From assembly GCF_001311845.1 (NCBI RefSeq), contig NZ_BBCC01000008.1:1-64000 (forward strand): a stretch of 64,000 nt of DNA, in the 5' to 3' direction. Below, piece by piece: positions 50,744-60,184 of this stretch (position 1 is the first letter of the stretch; every line of letters begins with the position of its first letter). The notes beneath the pieces are model-generated. The model was not told the origin of the DNA. It did no database searches and saw only the letters and a list, made by a program, of their open reading frames with translations. The position numbers and the translations under genes were made by a program. The stretch comes from Desulfosarcina cetonica JCM 12296. GTDB lineage: Bacteria; Desulfobacterota; Desulfobacteria; Desulfobacterales; Desulfosarcinaceae.

Positions 50744-53355
50744 ATGGATACATTCGGTATCCCAAATGGATATGTGGACGAAGAGGGTGTGAAATGGGTA
50801 AAGAGCCGATGCTTTTTTTGCAGTATCAATTGCGCCATTCTGGTTGGCGTGAAGGACGATAAAATCGTCAAGATGCGTCCCAATGAAGAACATGGGACAT
50901 TGCTCTGTGAACGCATCGGCGAAAATGGAGAAAGGGCGATTAAGTTTCACTACCATCCCAAGCGTGTGAACTATGCATTGAAACGGGCCGGCGAGCGAGG
51001 CGAAAACAAGTGGGAACAGATTCCCTACGACCAGGCGTTGGATGAGATCGCTGAAAAATTGGAAAAATTGAAAAAAGAGTACGGGCCTGAAACGCTGGGT
51101 GTAATTGAGGGCACGTATCGGTCGGATCATTTATGGGCCAGGAGTCGATTTACCAATCTTTGGGGAAATCCAGGCACATTGGCCGATCCGGGCACGGTTT
51201 GCTGGTGTTGGATGTTTACCGTCAACATGGCGGTGGTGGGAAACCAAATCGAAACAACCCTAACCCCTGGTGTTGAGAATTCAAAATGTCTCGTTGTCTG
51301 GGGATGCAGGATAAATGAGCGGTTTTCACCCAAAGGATACGTCAACCGGGTACTGAAGGCTTGTACCGAGGATGAGGAGACCCGTGTTATCGTGGTTGAC
51401 CCGGTGATGATCGATGCGGTCAGAAACGCGGATGTTTACCTGCAGGTCCGGCCGGGTACGGACCTGGCGATGATGTTGGGATGGTGTAATGTCATTCTCT
51501 CCGAAGGGCTGTACCATAAAGATATGTTGGCGCAATGGTCAAACGGTCCATTCCTCGTTCGAATGGATAATGGAAAATTGCTGCGTGAGACGGACATTGC
51601 AAAAAGCCCTTGGGAAAACGAACAGCGGCAAGTAAAGGGGACAGGGAAAACTTTGTCGCATGGGATACCAAAAAAGGGCGACCGGCCATATGGTTATCGG
51701 CCCAGAACAAATACCGCATTGAGGGCGTCGAAAATGCGCTGGAAGGTGAATATGAAGTAGAGTTGTTGAATGGGGAAATCGTTACCTGCAGAACCGCGTT
51801 TTCTTTGCTGATGGAACGGATTTCCGAATATACGCCGCAAAAGGTCAGCGAAATAACCGGCGTACCGGCCTATAAAATTCAGGAAGCGGCCCGCATTTAT
51901 GCGACCCATGGGCCAAGCACGATCGGTTGGGGTGTCGGATCGTGCGACCAGTCCGGGTGGAATGCCAGCTATGCCGGTCTGGCAAAAACCTTGCTCCGAT
52001 GTTTTTCAAGCAATGTGGATGTTCCTGGCGGTGACTACCTGCCCGAAGTCGGGCCGATCATTGACGGCAAAATGCCCATCCGAGAAAGTGAATTGGAAAT
52101 GGCGCATACCGTCAGTCCTGAAGCCAGAGCCAAGTTTCTCGGTAATGACCGCTTCCGCATGATGAGCTGGAAGGGGTTCGAGTTGATCGATAAAAGTTAC
52201 CAGGAAACATATGGTATTCCCCGACCTCAGGTGCATCAATTGCTGACTACCGCGCCGTTATTGTGGAATGCGATTCTCGACTCCGATCCCTACCCCGTTC
52301 GGGCCTGCATTTGCTGGGCTGCCAACCCCATGATGTGGGCGCCGAATACCAAGCGGGTCTATAAGGCATTGAAGGCTCTGGACTTGCTGGTTGTACTGGA
52401 CTACTGGAAGACGCCGACGGCCGCATTGGCTGACTATGTTCTTCCGGCTGCGGACTGGATGGAGCGTCCCATGTGCACGACTTTCGAAGACTCCTTCGAT
52501 TTCCTGATGGGAGGAGATCGTGCGGTGAAACCTGAAGGCGAACGTCGCATGGACTACGATTTTTTCCGTGGGCTGGGCATTCGCACCGGGCAGGAGGAGT
52601 ATTGGCCGCATGAGACCTTCGAGGAAAACATGGCATACCGACTTGGGCGTGCGGGCGTGAGCTACGAAGAGTTTGTTGAATCCGGATTGCTCGTCGGCGA
52701 TCTTCGGTTTGAAAAACATAAACTCATCCGGGACGACGGTCAACTGCGTGGTTTTGCGACACCTTCACGTCGCATAGAGATTTATCCAAGTATCTTTGAA
52801 GAGTTGGATTATGATCCCCTGCCAAGCTATAAAGAACTTCCGGAAACACCGCTTAGCAATCCGGAATTGGCCAAGGAATACCCTATTGTTCTGAGTACCG
52901 GGGGTCGGTTCGTTCCCATGTTTCACTCCGAACACCGTGTCCCGGGAACAGGAACACGGGAAATGCATCCATGGCCGATTTTCCAAATGCACTTTGAAAC
53001 CGCCAGAGAGTTGGGCATCCGGGACGGTGACTGGTGCTGGATCGAAACGCCTCGCGGAAGGATTCGGCAAAAGGCAAAATTGGGATTTGAAATGCGACCG
53101 GGAACGATTATCGCGCAACCGAGCTGGTGGTATCCGGAGTTGCCCGTCGAAGAGCCATGGCTTTGCGGTGCTTTTATCTCCAATGCGAATGTGTTGACGG
53201 ATGACAATCCGGATACACTGGACCCCATGTGCGGCAACTGGGTGAATCGCGGATTGCTGTGCAAGGTCTATCGCTGTGAGGAACCGGAGTACCTGGCGGA
53301 TCGGCTGCCGCCCGAATTCTTCCATGAAAATAAATCAGGATTTCCCAAGGCATAG
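50744..53355 (+). CDS. Molybdopterin (Mo/W) oxidoreductase MO2 (frameshifted)
   Basis: The N-terminal cluster motif is CFFCSINC ... LCERIG, and bis-MGD domains follow (ALKRAGERGENKWEQIPYDQ, YLQVRPGTDLAMMLGW, WKTPTAALADYVLPAADWME). The likely Mo/W ligand is a Cys in GTVCWCWMF. Adding one G in the G4 run at 51637-51640 joins EQRQVKG to DRENFVAWDTKKG. The full product is about 870 residues. The gene is led by P2 and a leader hairpin; AGAGGGGGG precedes the ATG. Its reaction is unknown; Ser follows the second cluster Cys, so it is not an acetylene hydratase. Confidence 0.9.
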
Positions 53356-53472
53356 TCGCTTAGATGTGAGAAAACTATCCGGTCAAATCATTTCCTCTGA
53401 CTTGGCCGGATAGAAGACGGAATAGGAGTAAGCAAAACAGCAGTCCTGTCATCGTTTGTGGAGGATGAAAGC

Positions 53473-53694
53473 TTGTTCGTAAGAGTTACAAAGTATCGTT
53501 ATAGACTGCGGGTGGCGACGCGGCTATGCACTAAATGCTTTGAGTGTTTAAAGATATGCAGTACTGGCGCATTAGGTGTGTCTGAGCAAGGGTTCCCTCA
53601 AATTAGAAAGACAGGGCGTTGCACGGGCTGTTGGAAATGCGAAAATATATGTAAAACCCGTGCCATTAAAATTACCTTCGAATCCAGTATTTAA
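53473..53694 (+). CDS. 2[4Fe-4S] ferredoxin-like protein, 73 aa
   Basis: Two cluster motifs, CTKCFECLKIC and CTGCWKCENIC, are seen. I start at the TTG at 53473 because GGAGG lies 9 bases before it; a GTG at 53458 would add five residues. It lies 120 bp after MO2 and could be its electron-transfer partner. Confidence 0.8.
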   Translation: MFVRVTKYRYRLRVATRLCTKCFECLKICSTGALGVSEQGFPQIRKTGRCTGCWKCENICKTRAIKITFESSI

Positions 53695-53788
53695 TGCTTG
53701 GCGTCCCAAAAAAGCAAAACATCTTCCATGCATGAAGGATCCTTGATCGATCATTATTATTCCTTTTCCAGAGCGTATGACAAAAGAC

Positions 53789-53846
53789 TTGACAAAGCGC
53801 CATCTTTGTTTGTAAATGTGATACCAAAAGGTGCCACCAATAGGTG
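53789..53846 (+). promoter_or_regulatory. Promoter P3 with GGTGCCACC operator
   Basis: TTGACA (53789-53794) and a weak -10 (GTAAAT at 53812, 17-bp spacer) precede GGTGCCACCAATAGGTG at 53830-53846. It is the third copy of the operator of P1 and P2 and controls the genes from 53870 onward. Confidence 0.65.
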
Positions 53847-53869
53847 CAAAAAATAAAGGGGGAAATCTT

Positions 53870-54250
53870 ATGTGCTTCAGACCGACCGTTGCTGTTAAAA
53901 AGACCGTAAAATGTCCTAAATGCGGGGAAGTCAATCCGTTGCCCCTTTCGATTGATTCATCAATGAAGGATATCATGGAAAACGAGAGCGGCAAGGCCAT
54001 CATCGAGAATCACTGCGCGGCTGTTTTGGCCGATCCACGGTTTAAAACGGCTTTGGGCATGACGCTTAAACAGATCAGGCCCATGTCCGGGGGGAAGGTC
54101 ACGCCAGATATGATTCAGGCGGTTGGGAATGAATTGGCAGAACTGCCGAAACCGAAGTGCATCTCTTGTGGCGAGGAGATCTCACTAACCAAAGGCGCCG
54201 CCGGGCCAGCGGGTCCAAAAGGACCATCCGGACCTTCAGGCCCTAAATAA
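53870..54250 (+). CDS. Zinc-ribbon protein with short collagen-like tail, 126 aa
   Basis: Two CxxC pairs (CPKCGEVN near residue 15 and CISCGEEIS near residue 100) could form one zinc ribbon around a helical middle. The C-terminus is GAAGPAGPKGPSGPSGPK, six collagen-type Gly-X-Y triplets that are rare in bacteria. A GGGGG motif precedes the ATG, and promoter P3 lies directly upstream. The function is unknown; the tail may trimerise or mediate binding. Confidence 0.7.
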   Translation: MCFRPTVAVKKTVKCPKCGEVNPLPLSIDSSMKDIMENESGKAIIENHCAAVLADPRFKTALGMTLKQIRPMSGGKVTPDMIQAVGNELAELPKPKCISCGEEISLTKGAAGPAGPKGPSGPSGPK

Positions 54251-54290
54251 AGCTGATTTGATCTGCCAAGATAGAACCGGGAGCGAGTAT

Positions 54291-55148
54291 ATGGAATACG
54301 TATTTCTCGGTACTGGTGCCGGAAACGGTGTGCCGGAATTCTACTGCAACTGCGACGTCTGCCGTGAAGCGCAATCCAGACCCGAATGTCGTCGAACAAG
54401 GTCTGCTATCGCAGTCATCGGAGACGAGAATATACTAATCGATGCTCCTCCCGAACTTTCATCACAGCTGATACGCGAAAAAATTACCCACATTGATTAT
54501 TTATTCATAACCCATTCTCACCATGATCATAGCGCCGGCCTTGGTGACCTTGAAATCTACACTCGCTTTCATCGAAAAGAAAAACTGCCTGTTTTCATGA
54601 GTAGGAATACACTGGTGGAACTCCAAAAGAGTTACCCATCGCTGGATGCGTGGATGGGGGTGACGCTGATTGAACCCGGGGACGTCACGGAACTGCCGGA
54701 TATCACCGTCACGGCCGTCGAAGTGGCCCATTGCAGTGGAGCCCTGGGGTTTATTTTGGGTCGAGAAGGCAATCGCGTTGCTTACTTGCCTGATACGGGT
54801 CCGCTGATCGATCGAACCCAAGAGGCGTTGTTGGGTATTGAAACACTGATAATGGACGCAACATTTTGGGGTGAAAATTGGTATCCGGAAAGCCACCGTT
54901 CTGTTGATGAAACCATCAGAACGGCACAGTCGCTTAATGTGGGCACGCTCTATCTAACACACCTTTCCATGCACTATAGTGTGCCGGTAACCTGCAAGGA
55001 AATCGAGAAATTGATTGAACGGTACGGTGGGCAGGTGAAATTGGCCTATGACGGAACACGGTTTAACTTGGAAAGGGTTGCGCGTGGATACACGCAAACG
55101 CCAACCCTGGCTGTAAAGCGTGCAATGACTGACGCGATTCACATATAA
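54291..55148 (+). CDS. PhnP-like metallo-beta-lactamase-fold hydrolase
   Basis: The HxHxDH motif (THSHHDHSAGLGD) and downstream His/Asp ligands (AYLPDTGP, LTHLSMHY) form the di-metal site. The N-terminal CNCDVC matches the extra structural zinc site of PhnP phosphodiesterases. The start at 54291 has GGGAG upstream. In C-P lyase pathways PhnP hydrolyses cyclic ribose phosphates, but no phn genes are present here, so its substrate in this locus is open. Confidence 0.8.
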   Translation: MEYVFLGTGAGNGVPEFYCNCDVCREAQSRPECRRTRSAIAVIGDENILIDAPPELSSQLIREKITHIDYLFITHSHHDHSAGLGDLEIYTRFHRKEKLPVFMSRNTLVELQKSYPSLDAWMGVTLIEPGDVTELPDITVTAVEVAHCSGALGFILGREGNRVAYLPDTGPLIDRTQEALLGIETLIMDATFWGENWYPESHRSVDETIRTAQSLNVGTLYLTHLSMHYSVPVTCKEIEKLIERYGGQVKLAYDGTRFNLERVARGYTQTPTLAVKRAMTDAIHI

Positions 55149-55165
55149 CAAGTGAGCATGTAAGG

Positions 55166-57258
55166 ATGAATCAGATATCTACAAGCGAGATTATCAATCA
55201 GGTTCGGGGAACGAAATCCGTCCCAGGGGTATGCATCATTTGTCCCTGGCATTGTCCCACAGAGGTTTTTGTTCGCGATAACAAGGTGGTTTATGTCCGA
55301 GGAAACGAGAATGCGCCGAATAAGACCACACGTTGCGTCAAAGGTGTCTCCAGCATTCATCTGAGTCGTGACCCGGATCGCTTCTTCATCCCATGAAAAA
55401 AGATAAAAACGGCAATTTTAAGATGATCTCCTGGGATGACGCCTTCTCATTCATTGCTGAAAAGCTACTTGAGATCAAAGAGAAATACGGACCGGAAGCG
55501 GTCGGATATTTATGGCATCTTGACTCCAACGAGATGTTTAGCCAGCAGTTATTCACGCAGCTTTACGGCACACCCAACTGGTCGGGCCACGGCGCGGCCT
55601 GCGATCAAAGCCGGCGGTTAGCCGGCCTGATGACCTACGGCCATCCCCTGCCAACCAAAGACTACGAGAACAGCCGATTTATCATGCTGTGGGGAGAAGA
55701 TCCGCTAGGTCCCAATCAAAGCCTGCACGAAAATCGAGAGCTCGTGGAAGTCCTTAAAAAAGGTGCCAAGCTGGTGGTTGTGGATCCTTATCGGAGTCGA
55801 ACAGCGGAAAAAGCACATGTATGGTTGCCGATCAACCCAGGCACCGATGGCGCCCTCGCGCTGGCCATGACCCACAGAATCATCGAGACCGGCGCATATG
55901 ATGCGGATTTTTGCGAGAACTACATCTACGGCTTCGAGGCCTATGCCGAGCATATCAAGTCGAATGGCTACACACCGCAATGGGCCGAGCCAATCACAGG
56001 TATTGATGCGAAGACCATTATTGACCTGGCGGATGAGTTTGCGCGCACAAAACCGGCGGTGGCGGATGGGCTAAAGGGAATCGTTAACTATACCAACGGA
56101 TTTCAGGCCCTGCGAGCGATATTCAGCTTAAACGCGATCACCGGCAACGTGGACGGACCGGGATGCCTTATCTTGAAAGAGGCCGGTCCCCTGGCTCCGC
56201 CCCTGGTGATTCCCGAGGAAGCGGTGGCGGTGCCGCAGCGGCCGATTATCAGCGCCGAGATGGGCTATCCGCTGGCGCCCGATATCCCCAGCCAACTGTT
56301 TCCCAAGGCCGTCCTGGAAGAAGATCCCTACCCGTTGAAAGCGCTCTTTTTTCACATCGTCAACCCGGCCATGGCTGATCCGAACACGGCGCTTTTCAAG
56401 AAAATGATGGCCGCCCTGGAACTTTCCGTAACCATCGACGTCTACCTGAGCGAAACCGCTCAACTCAGTGATATCGTTCTTCCCGAAGCGTCCATGTTCG
56501 AAAGGGCTGAAGTCAGGGAGAGCCTATGGTCCGGGCCCCAGGTGATCATGTCTCAACCGGCGATTCCCTGCCTGGGGAGTTCAAAGCCGCTATACGATAT
56601 CATGCGGGGACTCGGCGAGAAGATGGGGTACGGCAAATATTTTCAATGGGAAAGCTGGGAGGACTGGGCCAAGGTGGCCACGGCCTATCTGCCGGTCACC
56701 TTTGAAGAGCTTAAAGAGAAAGGGGTCTGGCACGGGGAATTGCGGTACCATAAATATCTGGAAGATGGCTTCATGACATCCACTGGCCGGGTTGAAGTCT
56801 ACTCCGAAACACTTTCTGAATTCGGCTACGACCCCATGCCCGCTTATGATGATGGGAACCGGGTAAAACCGGATGCGGATTATCCGTTTCAGTTGATCAA
56901 CGGCAAGATGCAATATCACTGTGGCACCCATACGCAGAACAATCCCTATTTGATGGCCATCGAAGGTGAGAATTGGGCCGAGCTGAATCCTTTGGATGCC
57001 CAAAAACTTGGAATAGCGGATGGCGATACCATCGAACTGGCGTCTCCCATCGACAAGGTTAAAATCGCGGTGCGGCTTAAAGAAGGCCTCAAGCCCGGAA
57101 TCGTTCGGGTGGTGCACGGGCATGGTTTCGGACGCACCATGGGATCGGTCGCGCGGGGAAAGGGAACGCACGTCAACCCGATTTTTGATTCCGTGGTCAA
57201 CGATATCTCAGGTGGTATCGGATACAATGAATGCAAAGTCAGCATAAGGAAAGCCTAG
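55166..57258 (+). CDS. Molybdopterin (Mo/W) oxidoreductase MO3, catalytic subunit (split by frame change)
   Basis: The first 76 codons hold the [4Fe-4S] domain (CIICPWHC ... RCVKGVSS) and stop at 55394. The remaining 621 codons start at an ATG overlapping that stop (ATGA at 55393-55396) and contain the bis-MGD domains with likely ligand Cys in GAACDQS. In relatives the text continues as RDPDR--YPMKKDKNGNF, so one base is probably missing just before CCCATG. Otherwise the cluster domain would be a separate coupled protein. It is followed by matching beta and membrane subunits, like thiosulfate/polysulfide reductases. Confidence 0.85.
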
Positions 57259-57266
57259 GAGACCAC

Positions 57267-57794
57267 ATGAGCCAGTATGGGTTTTATTTCGATAAGGAAA
57301 AATGCGTTGGCTGTCGGGCCTGTGAGATCGCCTGCCAGATATGGAACGATTCGGTGCAGACCGTCAAATGGCGCAATGTCGCAATGACCTTCGAAGGCAG
57401 TTATCCGGATGTTTCCAATGTGAATGTCTCCATGGCGTGTATGCATTGTGGTGATGCCCCATGTAAAAAAGCCTGCCCCCGGCAAGCCATTACCAAAGAC
57501 GACGAGACCGGACGCGTGACGGTCAATCGGGAATTGTGTGTGGGGTGCATGCTATGCTTGTGGGCCTGCCCCTTTGGTGCGCCGCAGTTGGGGATCCATG
57601 GAAGAATGGAAAAATGCACGTTTTGTGAGGATCGACCCATGGGGATAAAGCGTGCCTGTGAGGAGATCTGTCCGACCCAGGCCATTGTCACCGGAAAAAT
57701 TGAAGATCTTGCAAAATTCTCCAAACAAAACGTCAGCGGCCGGCTTTTGCATGATGAGAGCCCTGGGGTGTTGCTTGGGCATGAGGGAAACTGA
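57267..57794 (+). CDS. Four-cluster ferredoxin subunit (DmsB/PhsB-like)
   Basis: Four Cys groups are present: CVGCRACEIAC, CMHCGDAPCKKAC, CVGCMLCLWAC and CTFCEDRP...CEEIC. Such subunits move electrons between the catalytic MO subunit and a membrane quinone-reactive subunit. AGGAG lies before the ATG at 57267. The stop overlaps the next start (TGATG), so the three subunits are co-translated. Confidence 0.9.
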   Translation: MSQYGFYFDKEKCVGCRACEIACQIWNDSVQTVKWRNVAMTFEGSYPDVSNVNVSMACMHCGDAPCKKACPRQAITKDDETGRVTVNRELCVGCMLCLWACPFGAPQLGIHGRMEKCTFCEDRPMGIKRACEEICPTQAIVTGKIEDLAKFSKQNVSGRLLHDESPGVLLGHEGN

Positions 57795-58612
57795 TGATGG
57801 ATAAGTTTACCTTTTTCTGGTGTCTGATCATCGTCGCAATGACATTCTTTTTTATCGGGGTATATAAGAATTTCGCCGTCAAAATCGGCTTTATCCTATG
57901 GGTCAACAACCGGCGGCACAACGGCGAGGGGATTGGCTGGCGAGAAAATTTGGCGCTGTTGATACCCCTGCCGAATCGTCAGGTTGTTATGGATGAAGCG
58001 CTATTGCAGCGGCGCATCAAGAACCGTTCCGAATTCCTTTGGCTGCGTCACTTGCTGATTTTTTCCGGGTTTGTCGTGATTTTTGCGCTCGATCTGTTTT
58101 TAACCTTTGCCGGCCATTATGCGCATCATTACTTCCATTACGAATACTTTTTAAGCGGCCCGGGAAAAGGCTTGCTCAAGTTCGGAATGGAACTTAGCGG
58201 TGCGGCGCTATTCATTGGCCTGAGCTTGGGCATGATCCATCGCATCGTCTATGCAAAAGCGGAAAAGACCTATGTTGAATTGAAACTGCTGTTGCTGCTC
58301 TGGCTGGTCACCGCAACCGGGTTTCTGGCCGAGGGGATACGGCTGGCCGGACAACCCAATGATCCGCTCATGTTATCGTCGTTTATCATGCGACCGATCG
58401 CCCAATGGCTGGGTACATCCTTTTCCTGGAATTGGCCGGTGCTGGCTGACGGGGTGTGGTGCCTGCATGCGACATTCGCCGCCGCTTTTTTCGCCTATAT
58501 TCCGTTCAGCAAATTTATTCATATCCTTTCCGCACCGCTGGGTCGCAGTATCACCCAGAACGGAGAATATGCTTATCAAAAGCGACAGCGTATCAGTGAG
58601 GGTTTATTATAA
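57794..58612 (+). CDS. Membrane subunit, NarI/nitrate reductase gamma-like cytochrome b
   Basis: The 272-aa protein has about five to six hydrophobic segments with several His residues inside or next to them (LWLRHLLIFSG, GMIHRIVYA, WCLHATFAAAFF), the usual heme b ligands of this family. It would link the MO3 complex to the quinone pool in the cytoplasmic membrane. It overlaps the beta-subunit gene by one base. Confidence 0.8.
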   Translation: MMDKFTFFWCLIIVAMTFFFIGVYKNFAVKIGFILWVNNRRHNGEGIGWRENLALLIPLPNRQVVMDEALLQRRIKNRSEFLWLRHLLIFSGFVVIFALDLFLTFAGHYAHHYFHYEYFLSGPGKGLLKFGMELSGAALFIGLSLGMIHRIVYAKAEKTYVELKLLLLLWLVTATGFLAEGIRLAGQPNDPLMLSSFIMRPIAQWLGTSFSWNWPVLADGVWCLHATFAAAFFAYIPFSKFIHILSAPLGRSITQNGEYAYQKRQRISEGLL

Positions 58613-58614
58613 TC

Positions 58615-58817
58615 ATGCCAATCAATAAAACCATAAAATATCTTTACCTCTGTTTGGCGGCGTTCTTTCAGCTTTATCTGCCTATGCGGCCACATTGTAT
58701 CTCAAGATCGATTCTTTGTCTTTTGGCCTAGTCGTATTGACGGCCGTATGTTCGGTTGCGGCAATCGCCTATTACATATGTGTCGTCTTTGAAAAAGAAA
58801 ACCCCGAACAAAAATGA
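58615..58817 (+). CDS. Small two-span membrane protein (frameshifted)
   Basis: The frame from the ATG at 58615 (MPINKTIKYLYLCL) appears to shift near 58655 into LSALSAYAATLYLKIDSLSF and then VVLTAVCSVAAIAYYICVVF, ending at 58817. The restored product of about 67 residues has two membrane helices. It lies 2 bp after the NarI-like gene, so it is probably an accessory part of the same complex. Confidence 0.45.
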
Positions 58818-58898
58818 TCGGAACGTCTACGACTTTACACGATAGATGCGGTGGATCTCCTTGGGTGATCGTGTGTGGACTGAAAGGAAGACTGAACG

Positions 58899-60031
58899 AT
58901 GGAAAAACTGTCGAAAAGCGTTCAACCCTTTCTTGAACAATGCAGCCGATGTGGCGCATGCGTCGAACAATGCCATCACTTACAGGCCTATGCGTATGAA
59001 AGTCCCGCAGATATCGCCGCTGCGCTAACAAGCGGAGATTTGGACGAATCACTGACAAATATCGTTTTAGAATGCTCCCTGTGTGGTCTGTGCCACCAAG
59101 TCTGCCCGGAAGAATTAGATTTCAAGCAACTGGTTCTTGATGCGCGGTGTGCATTTGTAGCCTCCGGAATCACCGATTCCCAGAGATATCGTTTCTTATG
59201 GGTGGATTATGATTGGTGTCTGTTTTCCATTTTTCGGGATACCTATGGGCTTGATGACTGCTACGCGCATTTGATGAAAGCGTCTTGTGATGTGTTGTTT
59301 TTTCCCGGATGCATGCTTTTGATGCAGGGGCACCGGATCGTTGAATCGGTATGCCAGTGGTTAGCCAAAAGCGGTGATTCCGTGGCCATGCTTACCGAAT
59401 GCTGCGGTGCGCCCTTGCTGCAAATGGGGCAACCCGACCGTTTTAAAAGCTATACGGAAACCCTTTGGCGTACCATTAAGGCGAAAGGACCGCGACAGAT
59501 CGTCACGGCCTGTCCAACCTGTCATGCACAACTCGTTGAAGGATGCGATTCTGCGGATCATATTGAAATCATTTCGCTATACCAGCTAATGGCGGAAAGT
59601 GGGCTGAGAGCAAAAGTGTTGGTAGCGGAAGCGCAACGGTGCATGACTCATGCACAGACCGGAACGGACAGATTGGAACGTATGTCCGAATGTTGCTCAA
59701 GGATTACGAGCTGAAAGAAATGGCGCATCATGGTGCCAACACCATCTGCTGCGGTTCGGGAGGCCTCGTTTCCGCAGTTGATCACATGGTATGTGCCTTC
59801 CGTGCGCAGACACGATTGGACGAAGTGGCGGCCACCGGGGCCGATACCTGTGTCACCTATTGCATGGCCTGTGCGCATCGATTGGCTTCACAAACGGATA
59901 CAAACAATGTCGCCCACATCCTGGAATTGGTGATGGATGACAGGGTTGATTATGAAAAATTCGACGAAATGGCCGGTGCGATGTGGGACGGCCCGGTGGG
60001 TGAAAGAAATATCGAGCGCATGCAAGACTAG
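58899..60031 (+). CDS. HdrC/GlpC-like Fe-S protein with two CCG domains (frameshifted)
   Basis: Two [4Fe-4S] motifs (CSRCGACVEQC and CSLCGLCHQVC) are followed by two CCG domains (FFPGCMLL ... ECCGAPL ... CPTCH and HDSCTDR ... ICCGSGG ... CMACAH), the layout of GlpC and fused HdrCB proteins. A one-base shift near 59640 lies between them. Such proteins pass electrons between quinone, disulfide or flavoprotein partners. The gene follows the MO3 membrane module and probably couples it to another redox partner. Confidence 0.85.
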
Positions 60032-60035
60032 TATT

Positions 60036-60180
60036 GACGGATTCGTAAAAAGCCCGATATCGGCGTTACGCTTCATCCTTCGTCACTGCGGCGTACGCTA
60101 AGTACGCTGCCTCCGGCACCCGCGATAGCGGTATTCTCAGGATTCGCAAGCCTTGATCTCGGGCTTTTTACGAATCCGTC
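60036..60180. repeat. 145-bp element with 25-bp terminal inverted repeats (MITE-like)
   Basis: GACGGATTCGTAAAAAGCCC at 60036 is repeated inverted at the other end; 24 of 25 bases match (60036-60060 and 60156-60180). A small palindrome, GCGTACGCTAAGTACGC, lies inside. There is no gene. It fills the whole space between the HdrC-like and radical SAM genes. It looks like a non-autonomous mobile repeat; as RNA the stem could also act as a terminator or stability element. Confidence 0.75.
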
Positions 60181-60184
60181 GGAA

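Noticed and set aside
55385-55400. TGA in MO3 as a selenocysteine codon
   Set aside because: The frame after the TGA does not match the family; the homologous text continues in another frame, so this is a frame change, not a recoded codon.
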